A DNA stretch of 30,730 nucleotides from DASULK01 sp036381835 (GTDB lineage Bacteria > Actinomycetota > Actinomycetes > Mycobacteriales > Micromonosporaceae), in the NCBI GenBank assembly GCA_036381835.1, contig DASVCA010000094.1, positions 1 through 30,730 on the forward strand. The letters run 5' to 3'. This document shows positions 1 through 7,746 of this stretch, piece after piece; the first letter of the stretch is position 1; each line of letters starts with the position of its first letter. Position numbers and translations under genes: made by a program. Under the pieces are notes generated by a model, which did not search any database, was not told the origin of the DNA, and saw nothing but the letters and a program-made list of their open reading frames with translations.

Positions 1-387
1 TCGATCGCCGGCCGCTACGCCCAGGTGACCCGCGACGGTCGACGCATCCGACTGCTGCTGGCCAAGAATCCGGCGAGCTGGTTGGAGGCGTTCGACATGA
101 TCGAAGACGCGCCGACACTGCTCTCCATCAACGCCCGCGGCCCGGACGGCCTGGACACCTCCTGGTTGTACGACGTCGACTTCGCGCCGCTGCGCGGACG
201 GCAGGTGCTCATCACCGGCGAACGGGCGTATGATCTCGCGGTCCGGTTGGAGGTCAACGACGTGCCGTTCCGACATGTCCGCACGCTGGCCGAGGCCATC
301 GCGGCGGTCCCGCAGGGCCGACTAGAGGTGATCGCCAACTACACGGCGTTCCAGGACATTCGAGCGGAGTTCGACCGTGTGGACTGA
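1..387 (+). CDS. murT: MurT, lipid II isoglutaminyl synthase ligase subunit (C-terminal part)
   Basis: The reading frame is open from base 1 and stops at 385-387, so only the last 128 residues lie in the window. The fragment matches the C-terminal MurT (DUF1727) domain of the Mur-ligase family; visible landmarks are AKNPASW and DTSWLYDVDF, with ITGERAYDLAVRL further on. MurT activates the alpha-carboxylate of D-Glu in the lipid II stem peptide with ATP, and GatD supplies the ammonia. The gene overlaps gatD by 11 nt, as expected for a pair whose products form one complex at the cytoplasmic face of the membrane. The Mur-ligase ATP site and any zinc ribbon lie upstream of the window. The assignment rests on the C-terminal domain and on gatD being next door. 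Confidence 0.93.
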   Translation, partial: SIAGRYAQVTRDGRRIRLLLAKNPASWLEAFDMIEDAPTLLSINARGPDGLDTSWLYDVDFAPLRGRQVLITGERAYDLAVRLEVNDVPFRHVRTLAEAIAAVPQGRLEVIANYTAFQDIRAEFDRVD

Positions 388-1120
388 GCGCAAACCGGCC
401 GCGCCGAATTCGGAGAGCGCGCTGCGCATCGTGTGGCTCTACCCGGATCTGCTGTCGACCTACGGTGACCGGGGCAACCTGCTGATTCTGACCTGGCGGG
501 CGCGGGCCCGCGGCATTCCCGTGGAGGCGCTCGAGGTCCGCTCCGATCAACCGCTGCCGCAGACCGCCGACATCTACCTGCTCGGCGGCGGCGAGGACGG
601 CCCACAGGCACTGGCCGCGCAACGCCTCATCACCGACGGGGGCCTCACCCGGGCGGTGGCCCAAGGCTCGGTCGTCTTCGCCGTGTGCGCCGGCTACCAA
701 CTGCTCGGCCGGTCGTTCGTCGCCAAGGGAACCAGGTACGCCGGGTTGGAACTGCTGGATCTCTACTCGGACCGGGGTCCCTCGCGGGCGGTCGGCGAGC
801 TCGCCGGGACGATCGACCCTCGGCTCGATCTGCCGCCGCTGAGCGGGTTCGAGAACCACGGAGGGCGTACCCATCTCGGCGCCGAGGTCTTCCCGCTCGC
901 CCGGGTCACCGCCGGCACCGGCAACGACGGCAGCACCGAGGGCGCCTGGCGGGGCAAGGTGCTCGGCACGTACGCGCACGGTCCGGCGCTGGCCCGCAAC
1001 CCGGCGCTGGCCGATCTGCTGCTGCGTTGGGCGACCGGAACGGGTGCCCTCCCGCCACTCGACGACACCTGGGCCGCGCGGCTGCGGGCGGAGCGGGCGG
1101 AGGCCCTCGCCCACAGATGA
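377..1120 (+). CDS. gatD: GatD, lipid II isoglutaminyl synthase glutaminase subunit
   Basis: A 247-residue CobB/CobQ-type class I glutamine amidotransferase. It hydrolyses glutamine and passes ammonia to MurT, which amidates D-Glu of lipid II to D-isoglutamine. The nucleophile is Cys104 in FAVCAGYQLLG and the catalytic His is His201 in GTYAHGPALARNP. The N-terminal motif LYPDLLSTYGDRGN is typical of GatD. The GTG start at 377 lies inside the end of murT. A later start would remove the beginning of the LYPDLL strand, so the overlap is accepted. The stop overlaps the start of the next gene by 4 nt (ATGA), which points to one translationally coupled operon. I see nothing missing from the domain. 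Confidence 0.95.
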   Translation: MWTERKPAAPNSESALRIVWLYPDLLSTYGDRGNLLILTWRARARGIPVEALEVRSDQPLPQTADIYLLGGGEDGPQALAAQRLITDGGLTRAVAQGSVVFAVCAGYQLLGRSFVAKGTRYAGLELLDLYSDRGPSRAVGELAGTIDPRLDLPPLSGFENHGGRTHLGAEVFPLARVTAGTGNDGSTEGAWRGKVLGTYAHGPALARNPALADLLLRWATGTGALPPLDDTWAARLRAERAEALAHR

Positions 1121-1812
1121 CGCCGTCGCCGTCCCGTGCCACGGCCAGATTCGCCCTGCTGCTGGTCCTGCTCGGCGGGTTCGGGCTGGTTGCGCTGCTG
1201 CTGCCCCGACCGGATCTGGACCGGGTGCCGCAGCTGCTCGATCGGCTCGGTCCGTTCGCGCCGCTCGCCCCGGTGCTCATCGGTGCGGCTCTGCTGATCG
1301 CACTGGTCCCGCGGACCTTCGTGACACTGGCCTGGGGAGCATTGTTCGGTCCGTTCAGCGGAGCCGGGTACGCGCTCGCCGCGGCCCTGCTCGCCGCCGT
1401 GCTCGGCTATGCCGTCGGCCGGCGGCTCGGGCGGGACTTCGTCGCCGCCCCGCCCGAGCCGCCCGTGTCCGGTGGACCGGTGGCCCGGTTCCGGCGGCAC
1501 CTGGCCCGTTTGGACGGTCGACTGTCCCGGACCGGCATGCTCGGGGTGATAGCGGTCCGGCTGCTACCGATCGGTGGCTTCGGACTGGTCAGCTACGGGT
1601 ACGGCATGACCGGGGTGCGTCTCTCGCCGTATCTGACCGGTACCGTCCTGGCCTCGACCCCGTCGGCGTTCGGGTACGCGGCGGTGGGTGCGGCGGTGGT
1701 CTCGCCGCAGCGAACCGACTGGCTCGTCGCCGCGCCGGCCGCCATCGGCCTGATCGTCACCGCTGTGCTGGTGCGCCGCTGGTGGCGGACACGCGGGACC
1801 GGCCACACCTGA
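1117..1812 (+). CDS. DedA/TVP38 (VTT-domain) family membrane protein
   Basis: A 231-residue membrane protein with about five or six hydrophobic stretches: one near residues 11-28, one at 45-65, and others around the glycine-rich segments LAWGALFGPFSGAGYALAAA and RLLPIGGFGLVSYGYGMTGV. Those two segments resemble the paired re-entrant motifs (FGPxxG and RLxPxxPF-like) of the VTT/DedA/TVP38 family, some members of which are lipid scramblases or flippases. ATG 1117 overlaps the gatD stop in an ATGA arrangement, so translation is probably coupled. Coupling to lipid II amidation genes makes a role in lipid-carrier or envelope lipid transport attractive, but that is inference. The substrate cannot be read from sequence. 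Confidence 0.8.
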   Translation: MTPSPSRATARFALLLVLLGGFGLVALLLPRPDLDRVPQLLDRLGPFAPLAPVLIGAALLIALVPRTFVTLAWGALFGPFSGAGYALAAALLAAVLGYAVGRRLGRDFVAAPPEPPVSGGPVARFRRHLARLDGRLSRTGMLGVIAVRLLPIGGFGLVSYGYGMTGVRLSPYLTGTVLASTPSAFGYAAVGAAVVSPQRTDWLVAAPAAIGLIVTAVLVRRWWRTRGTGHT

Positions 1813-1859
1813 GGCGCATTTCGCATCCGGTCCGATCACGGGCACTCATCCCACCGCAC

Positions 1860-1904
1860 CCGATATCGGCCTATATCGACAAATTGAAATCTGTCATAGA
1901 TGAT
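1860..1904 (+). promoter_or_regulatory. AT-rich intergenic segment with a perfect palindrome, upstream of the wall-hydrolase pair
   Basis: The 133-nt gap between the DedA-like gene and the GH25-like gene contains an unusually AT-rich stretch for this DNA. It holds the perfect 10-bp palindrome CCGATATCGG (1860-1869). The same region has 6-bp inverted arms CGATAT/ATATCG (1861-1866 and 1873-1878). Next come TTGAAA (1884-1889) and CATAGAT (1895-1901). The palindrome could be an operator and CATAGAT a -10, but spacing to a -35 is poor, so the exact promoter is not assigned. No transcription terminator was found after the DedA-like gene. Confidence 0.35.
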
Positions 1905-1945
1905 GGGCGGACACGGCCGCATCCGATCAGCAGAGGAGGTCCGCC

Positions 1946-2722
1946 GTGGCCCACCCGACAAGCTCCCGGCACGGTCCCACCCGACGGCTGGGCCGGCGGA
2001 TCATGGCGCTGGCCGCGATCGGTGCGCTGGTCGCCCTCGCGGCGGGTCCCGTCGCCGCCGCCCCATCCGGTCTCCCAGGGCTGACCGCCGCCCGCTGGCA
2101 AGGCACGATCAACTGGACATCGGTGCAGAACGCCGGCATTCAGTTCGCCTACATCAGGGCCACCGAGGGCACCGGTTACAAGGACCCGAGCTTCAACAGC
2201 AACTACCCGGCCGCCTACTACGCCGGCGTCATCCGCGGCGCATACCACCTCGCGCGCCCCGACCTGTCCAACGGCACGGTGCAGGCGGACTACTTCGTCA
2301 ACAACGGCGGCCGCTGGTCGGCCGACAACCTGACCCTGCCCGGGGCGGTCGGACTGGAATGGAACCCGTACGGGGCCACCTGCTACGGGCTGACCACCAC
2401 CCAGATGCGCCAGTGGATCACCGACTTCTACAACCGCTACAAGGCACGCACCGGACGCGACATCGTCATCCACACGACGGCGAACTGGTGGAACCGATGC
2501 ACCGGATCCTGGACCGGAATGGCCACCAAGAGCCCGCTGTGGATCGCCCACTACACCACCGCGGGCGGCCCGGCCCTCCCCGCCGGCTGGTCCTCGACCA
2601 CCTGGACGTTCTGGCAATACACCGGAACCGGCACCGTCACCGGCGTGGCGGGCGCAGTCGACGGCAGCGTCTTCAACGGCAGCCGATCCCGGCTCCTCGC
2701 CCTGGCCAACAACACTCCGTGA
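1946..2722 (+). CDS. Secreted GH25 (lysozyme-fold) protein with altered active-site residues
   Basis: The 258-residue precursor has a twin-arginine-flanked hydrophobic signal (residues 13-39, cleavage near AAA-P). The GTG start is fixed by a strong AGAGGAGG site 6 nt upstream. The rest aligns over its whole length with Streptomyces-type GH25 muramidases: WQGTINW (51-57), FAYIRATEG (68-75), LPGAVGLEWNPYGATCYG (131-148), NWWNRCTG (180-187), and VDGSVFNG near the end. Active GH25 enzymes begin with G-[IV]-D-V-S; here the Asp is Thr47 in GLTAAR. The usual D-x-E pair is G136-L-E138, so only the Glu remains. Asp239 near the end is kept. The reading frame, signal and ribosome site are intact, so this looks like a functional but catalytically weak or non-catalytic wall protein rather than a decaying gene. 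It is followed 32 nt later by an amidase. Confidence 0.85.
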   Translation: MAHPTSSRHGPTRRLGRRIMALAAIGALVALAAGPVAAAPSGLPGLTAARWQGTINWTSVQNAGIQFAYIRATEGTGYKDPSFNSNYPAAYYAGVIRGAYHLARPDLSNGTVQADYFVNNGGRWSADNLTLPGAVGLEWNPYGATCYGLTTTQMRQWITDFYNRYKARTGRDIVIHTTANWWNRCTGSWTGMATKSPLWIAHYTTAGGPALPAGWSSTTWTFWQYTGTGTVTGVAGAVDGSVFNGSRSRLLALANNTP

Positions 2723-2754
2723 TCGATCGATCATCCGAGACCTGGAGACCGGAT

Positions 2755-3432
2755 ATGACCAGCGACAAGACCTCCCGGCGCACGCTGCTGGCCGGGGCCG
2801 CGGGACTGGCGATGGCCGCGGCCGTCCCGTTCCTCGGCGGCCGGGCCCGCGCCGACGCGAGCACTGCCGGCTACGTGTCCCAACCCACGATCGACAGCTG
2901 CGCGGACTGGGGCGCCCGCCCGCCCGCCGGCGGCATCTCGGTCGTGCCCAACCGGCCCAACAAGATCATCGTCCACCACACCGTCAGCCCCAACACCACC
3001 GACTATTCCCGCGCCCAGGCGCACGCCCACGCCCACTGGGTCCAGGACCTGCACATCGACAGCAACCGGTGGCCCGACACCGGCTACCACTTCATCAACA
3101 GCCGAGGCGGCTGGCTCACCGAGGGGCGACACGGCAGCCTGTACGCGCTCATGCGCAACAACGGCAACACCATCGTTCAGGGCGCGCACACCTCAGGCCA
3201 GAACGACCAGGCGATCGGCATCGCCAACGAAGGCTCCTACCACGACGGGGCGCAACCGACACAGGAGCAGTGGAACAGCCTCATCACCATCTGCGCGTTC
3301 GTCTGCCAGCAGTACGCCATCCCACCGTCGCAGATCTACGGTCACAAGGACTTCGGCAGCACCCTGTGTCCCGGGGTGATCCACGACCGACTACCGGAAC
3401 TGCGCCAGGCGGTCGCCGCCAGGCTCGCCTAG
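2755..3432 (+). CDS. Tat-exported N-acetylmuramoyl-L-alanine amidase (Amidase_2/PGRP)
   Basis: A 225-residue precursor. ATG 2755 follows GGAGA by 6 nt. The N-terminus carries a Tat signal, SRRTLLAGAAGLAMAAAVPF, with likely cleavage after ARA near residue 33. The mature part is a zinc amidase of the PGRP/T7-lysozyme type that cuts the MurNAc-L-Ala bond of peptidoglycan. Expected ligands are all present: His74 in IIVHHTVS, His197 and Cys205 in GHKDFGSTLCPG, plus Tyr111 in TGYHF. The start NSCADWGAR-like segment (DSCADWGARPP) is typical of PGRP domains. There is no separate wall-binding domain. Being 32 nt behind the GH25-like protein suggests co-transcription, possibly with the GH25-like partner contributing glycan binding (inference). 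Confidence 0.9.
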   Translation: MTSDKTSRRTLLAGAAGLAMAAAVPFLGGRARADASTAGYVSQPTIDSCADWGARPPAGGISVVPNRPNKIIVHHTVSPNTTDYSRAQAHAHAHWVQDLHIDSNRWPDTGYHFINSRGGWLTEGRHGSLYALMRNNGNTIVQGAHTSGQNDQAIGIANEGSYHDGAQPTQEQWNSLITICAFVCQQYAIPPSQIYGHKDFGSTLCPGVIHDRLPELRQAVAARLA

Positions 3433-3455
3433 CCGCGACCGCCCGACGCCCTCGC

Positions 3456-6293
3456 TCAGACGACCACACTCACCATCCGGCCGGGCACCACGATGACCTT
3501 GCGGGGCTCCCGGCCGGCCAGGTGGCCGGCGACCGCCGCCAGCGCCGCCGTCCGCACCTCGTCCTCACTCGCCTCGGCCGGCACGTCGATACGGGCGCGC
3601 ACCTTGCCCGAGACCTGCACCGGATAGGTCACCGTCTCGGCCGTCAGCAGCGCCGGATCGGCGATGGGGAAATCGGCGTACGCCAGCGAGCCTTCGTATC
3701 CCAGCCGCTGCCACAGTTCCTCGGCCAGATGCGGGGCGAACGGCGACAGCATCAGCACCAGCGGCTCGGCCACCTCCCGGGGGGTCGCCGACAGCCGGGT
3801 CACCCGATTCGTCAACTCGATCAGCTTGGCGATCGCGGTGTTGAACCGCAGGTTCTCCATGTCCGTCCGGACGCCGTCGATGGTGCGGTGCAGCAGCCGC
3901 CGGGTCTCCTCGTCCGCCGGGGCGTCCACCACCCGCAGCGCGCCGCTCTCCTCGTCGACCACCAGACGCCAGACCCGCTGCAGGAACCGGTACGAGCCGA
4001 CCACCGCCCGGGTCTCCCAGGGGCGGGAGACGTCCAGCGGGCCCATCGACATCTCGTAGACCCGGAAGGTGTCCGCCCCGTACGCCTCGCACATCTCGTC
4101 CGGGGTGACCACGTTCTTCAGGGACTTGCCCATCTTGCCGTACTCCTGGAAGACCTCCTGGTCCCCGTGGAAGTACCGGCCGTCCCGCTCCACGACCTCC
4201 GCTGCGGGCACCAGGACGCCCCGCGCGTCCCGGTAGGCGTAGGCCTGGATGTAGCCCTGGTTGAACAGCTTGCGGAACGGCTCGAACGACGAGACGTAGC
4301 CCAGGTCGTACAGCACCTTGTGCCAGAAGCGGGCGTACAGCAGGTGCAGCACCGCGTGCTCGACGCCCCCGACGTACAGGTCCACACCGCCGCAGTCGCC
4401 CGGGAACTGCGGGCCCATCCAATACCGCTCGTTGACCGGGTCGACGAAGCACCGGTCGTTGTCCGGGTCCAGGTAGCGCAGCTCGTACCAGCAGGATCCG
4501 GCCCAGTTGGGCATGGTGTTGGTGTCCCGCACGTACCGCTTGGGTCCGTCGCCCAGATCCAGCTCCACCTCCACCCAGTCCTTGGCCCGCGACAACGGGG
4601 TCTCGGGATCGGTGTCGGCGTCGTCGGGGTCGTAGGTGCGCGGCGAGAAGTCGGCGACCTCCGGCAGCTCGACCGGCAGCATCGACTCGGGCAACGCGAC
4701 GGGCAGCCCGTGCTCGTCGTAGACGATCGGGAACGGCTCGCCCCAGTACCGCTGCCGGCTGAACAGCCAGTCCCGCAGCCGGTAGGTGGTGGCGCCGCGG
4801 CCGCAGCCGTTGGCCTCCAGCCAGTCGATGATCTTCGCCTTGGCCTCGGCGACGGACAGACCGTTCAGGTCCAGCCCCCGATCCGGCGCGGCCGAGTTGA
4901 TCGCCGGCCCGTCCCCGACGTACGCCTTGCCCGCGAAGTCAGCCGGCGGCTGCACGGTGCGCACGATCGGCAGGTCGAAGACCTCGGCGAACGCCCAGTC
5001 CCGCTCGTCCTGGGCGGGCACGGCCATGATCGCTCCGGTGCCGTAGCCGGCCAGCACGTAGTCGGCGACGAAGATCGGGATCCGGCCGCCGGTCACCGGG
5101 TTGACGGCGTACGCGCCGGTGAAGACGCCGGTCTTCTCCTTCGTCTCGGCCTGCCGCTCCACGTCGGTCTTGGTCGCGGCGAGCTTGCGGTAGGCGTCGA
5201 CCGCCTCACGCGGTGTGGCGTGCCCACCCGTCCAGACCGGCTTGGTGCCCTCGGGCCACACATCCGGCACCAGCCGGTCGACCAGCTCGTGCTCGGGGGC
5301 CAGCACCATGTAGGTCGCGCCGAAGACGGTGTCCGGGCGGGTGGTGAACACCCGGATGGGCGCGACCTCCGTCGGGAAGTCGATGTGCGCGCCGGTGGAT
5401 CGGCCGATCCAGTTGCGCTGCATCAGCTTGATCGGCTCCGGCCACTCCAGCTTGTCCAGGTCGTCCAGCAGCCGGTCGGCGTACGCGGTGATCCGCATCA
5501 TCCACTGCTTCAGGTTCCGCTTGAAGACCGGGAAGTTGCCGCGCTCACTGCGCCCCTCCGGGGTCACCTCCTCGTTGGCCAGCACGGTGCCCAGCCCGGG
5601 ACACCAGTTCACCGGCGCCTCGGACACGTACGCCAGCCGGTGATCGTCGATGATCCTGCGCTGTTCGACCGGTGACAGGCTCGACCACGGGCGGCCGTCT
5701 GGAGTGGGGCGCCGCCCACTGGTGAACTCGGCGATCAGTTCGTCGATCGGCCGGGCTTTGCGCAGCTGCGGGTCGTACCAGGAATTGAAGATCTGCAGGA
5801 AGATCCACTGGGTCCACCGGTAGTACTCCGGGTCGGTGGTGGCGAAGCTGCGCCGGTTGTCATAGGCCAGGCCCAGCCGCCGCAGCTGCTGCCGGTACCG
5901 CTCGATGTTCGTCTCGGTGGTCACCCGCGGATGCGTGCCGGTCTGCACCGCGTACTGCTCGGCCGGCAGGCCGAAGGCGTCGAAGCCCATCGGGTGCAGC
6001 ACGTTGTATCCGGTCATCCGCTTGTAGCGGGTGTAGCAGTCGGTGGCGATATAGCCGAGGGGGTGACCGACGTGCAGCCCGGCCCCGGAGGGATACGGGA
6101 ACATGTCCTGCACGTGCAGCTTCGGCGCGCCGGCCCGGGGATGCTCCGGGTCGGCCAGCTCGCCGACCGGGTTTGGCGCGTTGAACGTGCCGTGCGACTC
6201 CCAGTAGTCCTGCCAGCGCGCCTCGATCTCACCGGCCAGCTCGGCGGTGTAGCGGAAGGGTGGGATGTCCGCTGTTTCGGCTGCCTCACTCAT
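3456..6293 (-). CDS. leuS: Leucyl-tRNA synthetase
   Basis: A 945-residue class Ia synthetase that charges tRNA-Leu. The HIGH motif is HVGH (residues 74-77) in PYPSGAGLHVGHPLGY. The KMSKS loop is KMGKS (720-724), the variant common in actinobacteria. Between them lies the CP1 editing domain, with TRPDTVFGATYMVLAPEHEL typical of leucine editing. I chose ATG 6293 because GAGGTGG sits about 5 nt upstream. The in-frame GTG at 6302 would lie inside that ribosome site. The gene ends 23 nt from the convergent amidase gene, with no obvious terminator between. Upstream is a leucine-codon attenuator that should adjust expression to charged tRNA-Leu. Confidence 0.97.
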   Translation of the reverse strand: MSEAAETADIPPFRYTAELAGEIEARWQDYWESHGTFNAPNPVGELADPEHPRAGAPKLHVQDMFPYPSGAGLHVGHPLGYIATDCYTRYKRMTGYNVLHPMGFDAFGLPAEQYAVQTGTHPRVTTETNIERYRQQLRRLGLAYDNRRSFATTDPEYYRWTQWIFLQIFNSWYDPQLRKARPIDELIAEFTSGRRPTPDGRPWSSLSPVEQRRIIDDHRLAYVSEAPVNWCPGLGTVLANEEVTPEGRSERGNFPVFKRNLKQWMMRITAYADRLLDDLDKLEWPEPIKLMQRNWIGRSTGAHIDFPTEVAPIRVFTTRPDTVFGATYMVLAPEHELVDRLVPDVWPEGTKPVWTGGHATPREAVDAYRKLAATKTDVERQAETKEKTGVFTGAYAVNPVTGGRIPIFVADYVLAGYGTGAIMAVPAQDERDWAFAEVFDLPIVRTVQPPADFAGKAYVGDGPAINSAAPDRGLDLNGLSVAEAKAKIIDWLEANGCGRGATTYRLRDWLFSRQRYWGEPFPIVYDEHGLPVALPESMLPVELPEVADFSPRTYDPDDADTDPETPLSRAKDWVEVELDLGDGPKRYVRDTNTMPNWAGSCWYELRYLDPDNDRCFVDPVNERYWMGPQFPGDCGGVDLYVGGVEHAVLHLLYARFWHKVLYDLGYVSSFEPFRKLFNQGYIQAYAYRDARGVLVPAAEVVERDGRYFHGDQEVFQEYGKMGKSLKNVVTPDEMCEAYGADTFRVYEMSMGPLDVSRPWETRAVVGSYRFLQRVWRLVVDEESGALRVVDAPADEETRRLLHRTIDGVRTDMENLRFNTAIAKLIELTNRVTRLSATPREVAEPLVLMLSPFAPHLAEELWQRLGYEGSLAYADFPIADPALLTAETVTYPVQVSGKVRARIDVPAEASEDEVRTAALAAVAGHLAGREPRKVIVVPGRMVSVVV

Positions 6294-6326
6294 CGTCGCC
6301 ACCTCGGGTCTCGTCCAGGGCCGTCA

Positions 6327-6350
6327 CGGGCACAAATCTCCGGGCACAAA
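6327..6350 (-). repeat. 10-bp direct repeat between attenuator terminator and leuS
   Basis: The sequence CGGGCACAAA occurs at 6327-6336 and again at 6341-6350, separated by TCTC. In leuS mRNA this reads UUUGUGCCCG twice. The GCCC of either copy can pair with the GGGC at the 3' side of the terminator stem, so the repeats may offer an alternative fold after the terminator. This is a direct observation; its function is unproven. Confidence 0.55.
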
Positions 6351-6372
6351 AAAGCCCCTCACGCAGGAGGGG
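6348..6372 (-). terminator. Intrinsic terminator in the leuS leader (attenuator)
   Basis: Read on the minus strand, CCCCTC (6372-6367) pairs with GAGGGG (6360-6355) around a 6-nt loop, and a C is followed by six T (6353-6348). This is a textbook intrinsic terminator. It lies between the leucine-rich leader peptide and leuS, about 55 nt before the leuS start. It cannot serve an upstream minus-strand gene, because the nearest gene on that side (moxR) runs the other way. Its position therefore argues for premature termination of leuS transcripts. Confidence 0.85.
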
Positions 6373-6373
6373 A

Positions 6374-6410
6374 AGCCGTGCTGTCGCCGCTCGTTCGGGT
6401 CAGCACGGCT
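6374..6410 (-). promoter_or_regulatory. Leader stem formed by the end of the leucine leader ORF
   Basis: On the minus strand AGCCGTGCTG (6410-6401) is perfectly complementary to CAGCACGGCT (6383-6374), giving a 10-bp stem with a 17-nt loop. The 5' arm is made of the last codons and most of the stop codon of the leader peptide, so a ribosome finishing the leader would mask it. The 3' arm ends 1 nt before the terminator stem. This is the arrangement of an attenuator 1:2 stem. A clear competing 2:3 antiterminator helix could not be found by eye; the best is only 4 bp (CACG/CGTG). Confidence 0.7.
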
Positions 6411-6438
6411 GGGTAAGAAGAAGGTAGGCCCCGGCCAT
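6400..6438 (-). CDS. Leucine leader peptide of leuS (12 residues)
   Basis: A 12-codon ORF encodes MAGAYLLLTQPC and stops with TGA. The three leucines are consecutive CTT codons, which are rare in high-GC actinobacterial genes. There is no ribosome-binding site; instead TACACT lies 7 nt before the ATG, so the transcript should begin at the start codon (leaderless). The reading frame ends inside one arm of a perfect stem and is followed by an intrinsic terminator and then leuS. Ribosome stalling on uncharged tRNA-Leu at the CTT run is the likely signal. The peptide itself need not have a function. Most short ORFs arise by chance, but the codon run, promoter, stem and terminator together make this one convincing. 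Confidence 0.85.
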   Translation of the reverse strand: MAGAYLLLTQPC

Positions 6439-6445
6439 GTCACGG

Positions 6446-6451
6446 AGTGTA
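6446..6451 (-). promoter_or_regulatory. -10 element TACACT of the leuS leader transcript
   Basis: On the minus strand TACACT fits the actinobacterial TANNNT consensus. It is separated by exactly 7 nt from the ATG of the leader peptide, so transcription should begin at or next to that A. No convincing -35 hexamer is seen 16-19 nt upstream. Confidence 0.65.
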
Positions 6452-6576
6452 CCGTGCGAGCACCGGTGCGCGGCGACCGGCGACCGGCGTTTCAGGCCGA
6501 CCGATGCGGTAGGCGGAGTGGTGCGGCAATCCTTCCTCATCGTCTGATGCCGGCAGCCGACTCCCCCGCGTCCGAT

Positions 6577-6582
6577 TAGCCT
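6577..6582 (+). promoter_or_regulatory. -10 element TAGCCT upstream of the moxR operon
   Basis: TAGCCT fits TANNNT and is followed after 6 nt by ATG at 6589, so the predicted transcript starts at about 6589. It then runs 99 nt to the moxR start. It is divergent from the leuS promoter at 6446-6451. No good -35 is visible. Confidence 0.5.
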
Positions 6583-6588
6583 AGGAGC

Positions 6589-6657
6589 ATGCGGGTGGCC
6601 GCGGTCACAGACATTCGCGGCCACCCGCGAACCTTTTGCTCGGCCCAACGGGTTTAG
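6589..6657 (+). CDS. Possible leaderless 22-residue upstream ORF before moxR
   Basis: ATG 6589 lies 6 nt after TAGCCT, the spacing seen at other leaderless starts in this window. It opens a 22-codon frame that begins MRVAAVTDIRGHP and ends at TAG 6655-6657. Most of it is encoded by the two arms of a perfect 13-bp hairpin. The ORF ends 30 nt before the moxR GTG. It shows no run of one amino acid that would suggest attenuation. It may be translated simply because the mRNA starts with AUG, or it may be chance. I do not recognise the peptide. Confidence 0.3.
   Translation: MRVAAVTDIRGHPRTFCSAQRV
6591..6628 (+). ncRNA. Perfect 13-bp hairpin at the predicted 5' end of the moxR operon mRNA
   Basis: GCGGGTGGCCGCG (6591-6603) and CGCGGCCACCCGC (6616-6628) are perfect inverted repeats around a 12-nt loop. 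The stem begins 2 nt after the predicted transcription start. A TTTT run occurs at 6633-6636, but it is preceded by several unpaired bases, so this is not a good intrinsic terminator. It may stabilise the 5' end or control access to the moxR ribosome site about 50 nt downstream. Confidence 0.5.
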
Positions 6658-6687
6658 ACGTCAGCCGCGGAACAACGAGGAGGGCCC

Positions 6688-7738
<1,051 letters not shown>

Positions 7739-7746
<8 letters not shown>

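Noticed and set aside
1813..1945. A c-di-AMP (ydaO) riboswitch before the wall-hydrolase genes
   Set aside because: Such elements precede some actinobacterial wall hydrolases, but the 133-nt gap lacks the conserved core and is probably too short once a promoter is included.
3069..5675. An 868-codon open frame on the plus strand running through leuS
   Set aside because: It is antisense to a clear leuS gene, has no domain similarity, and is rich in Arg, His and Gln as expected for the shadow frame of high-GC coding DNA.
6303..6450. A T-box riboswitch in front of leuS
   Set aside because: No specifier loop or T-box sequence is visible, and the leader ORF with terminator explains the region better.
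6591..6636. The 13-bp hairpin before moxR as an intrinsic terminator
   Set aside because: The TTTT run is short and starts 4 nt beyond the stem, and no plus-strand gene lies immediately upstream that would need it.
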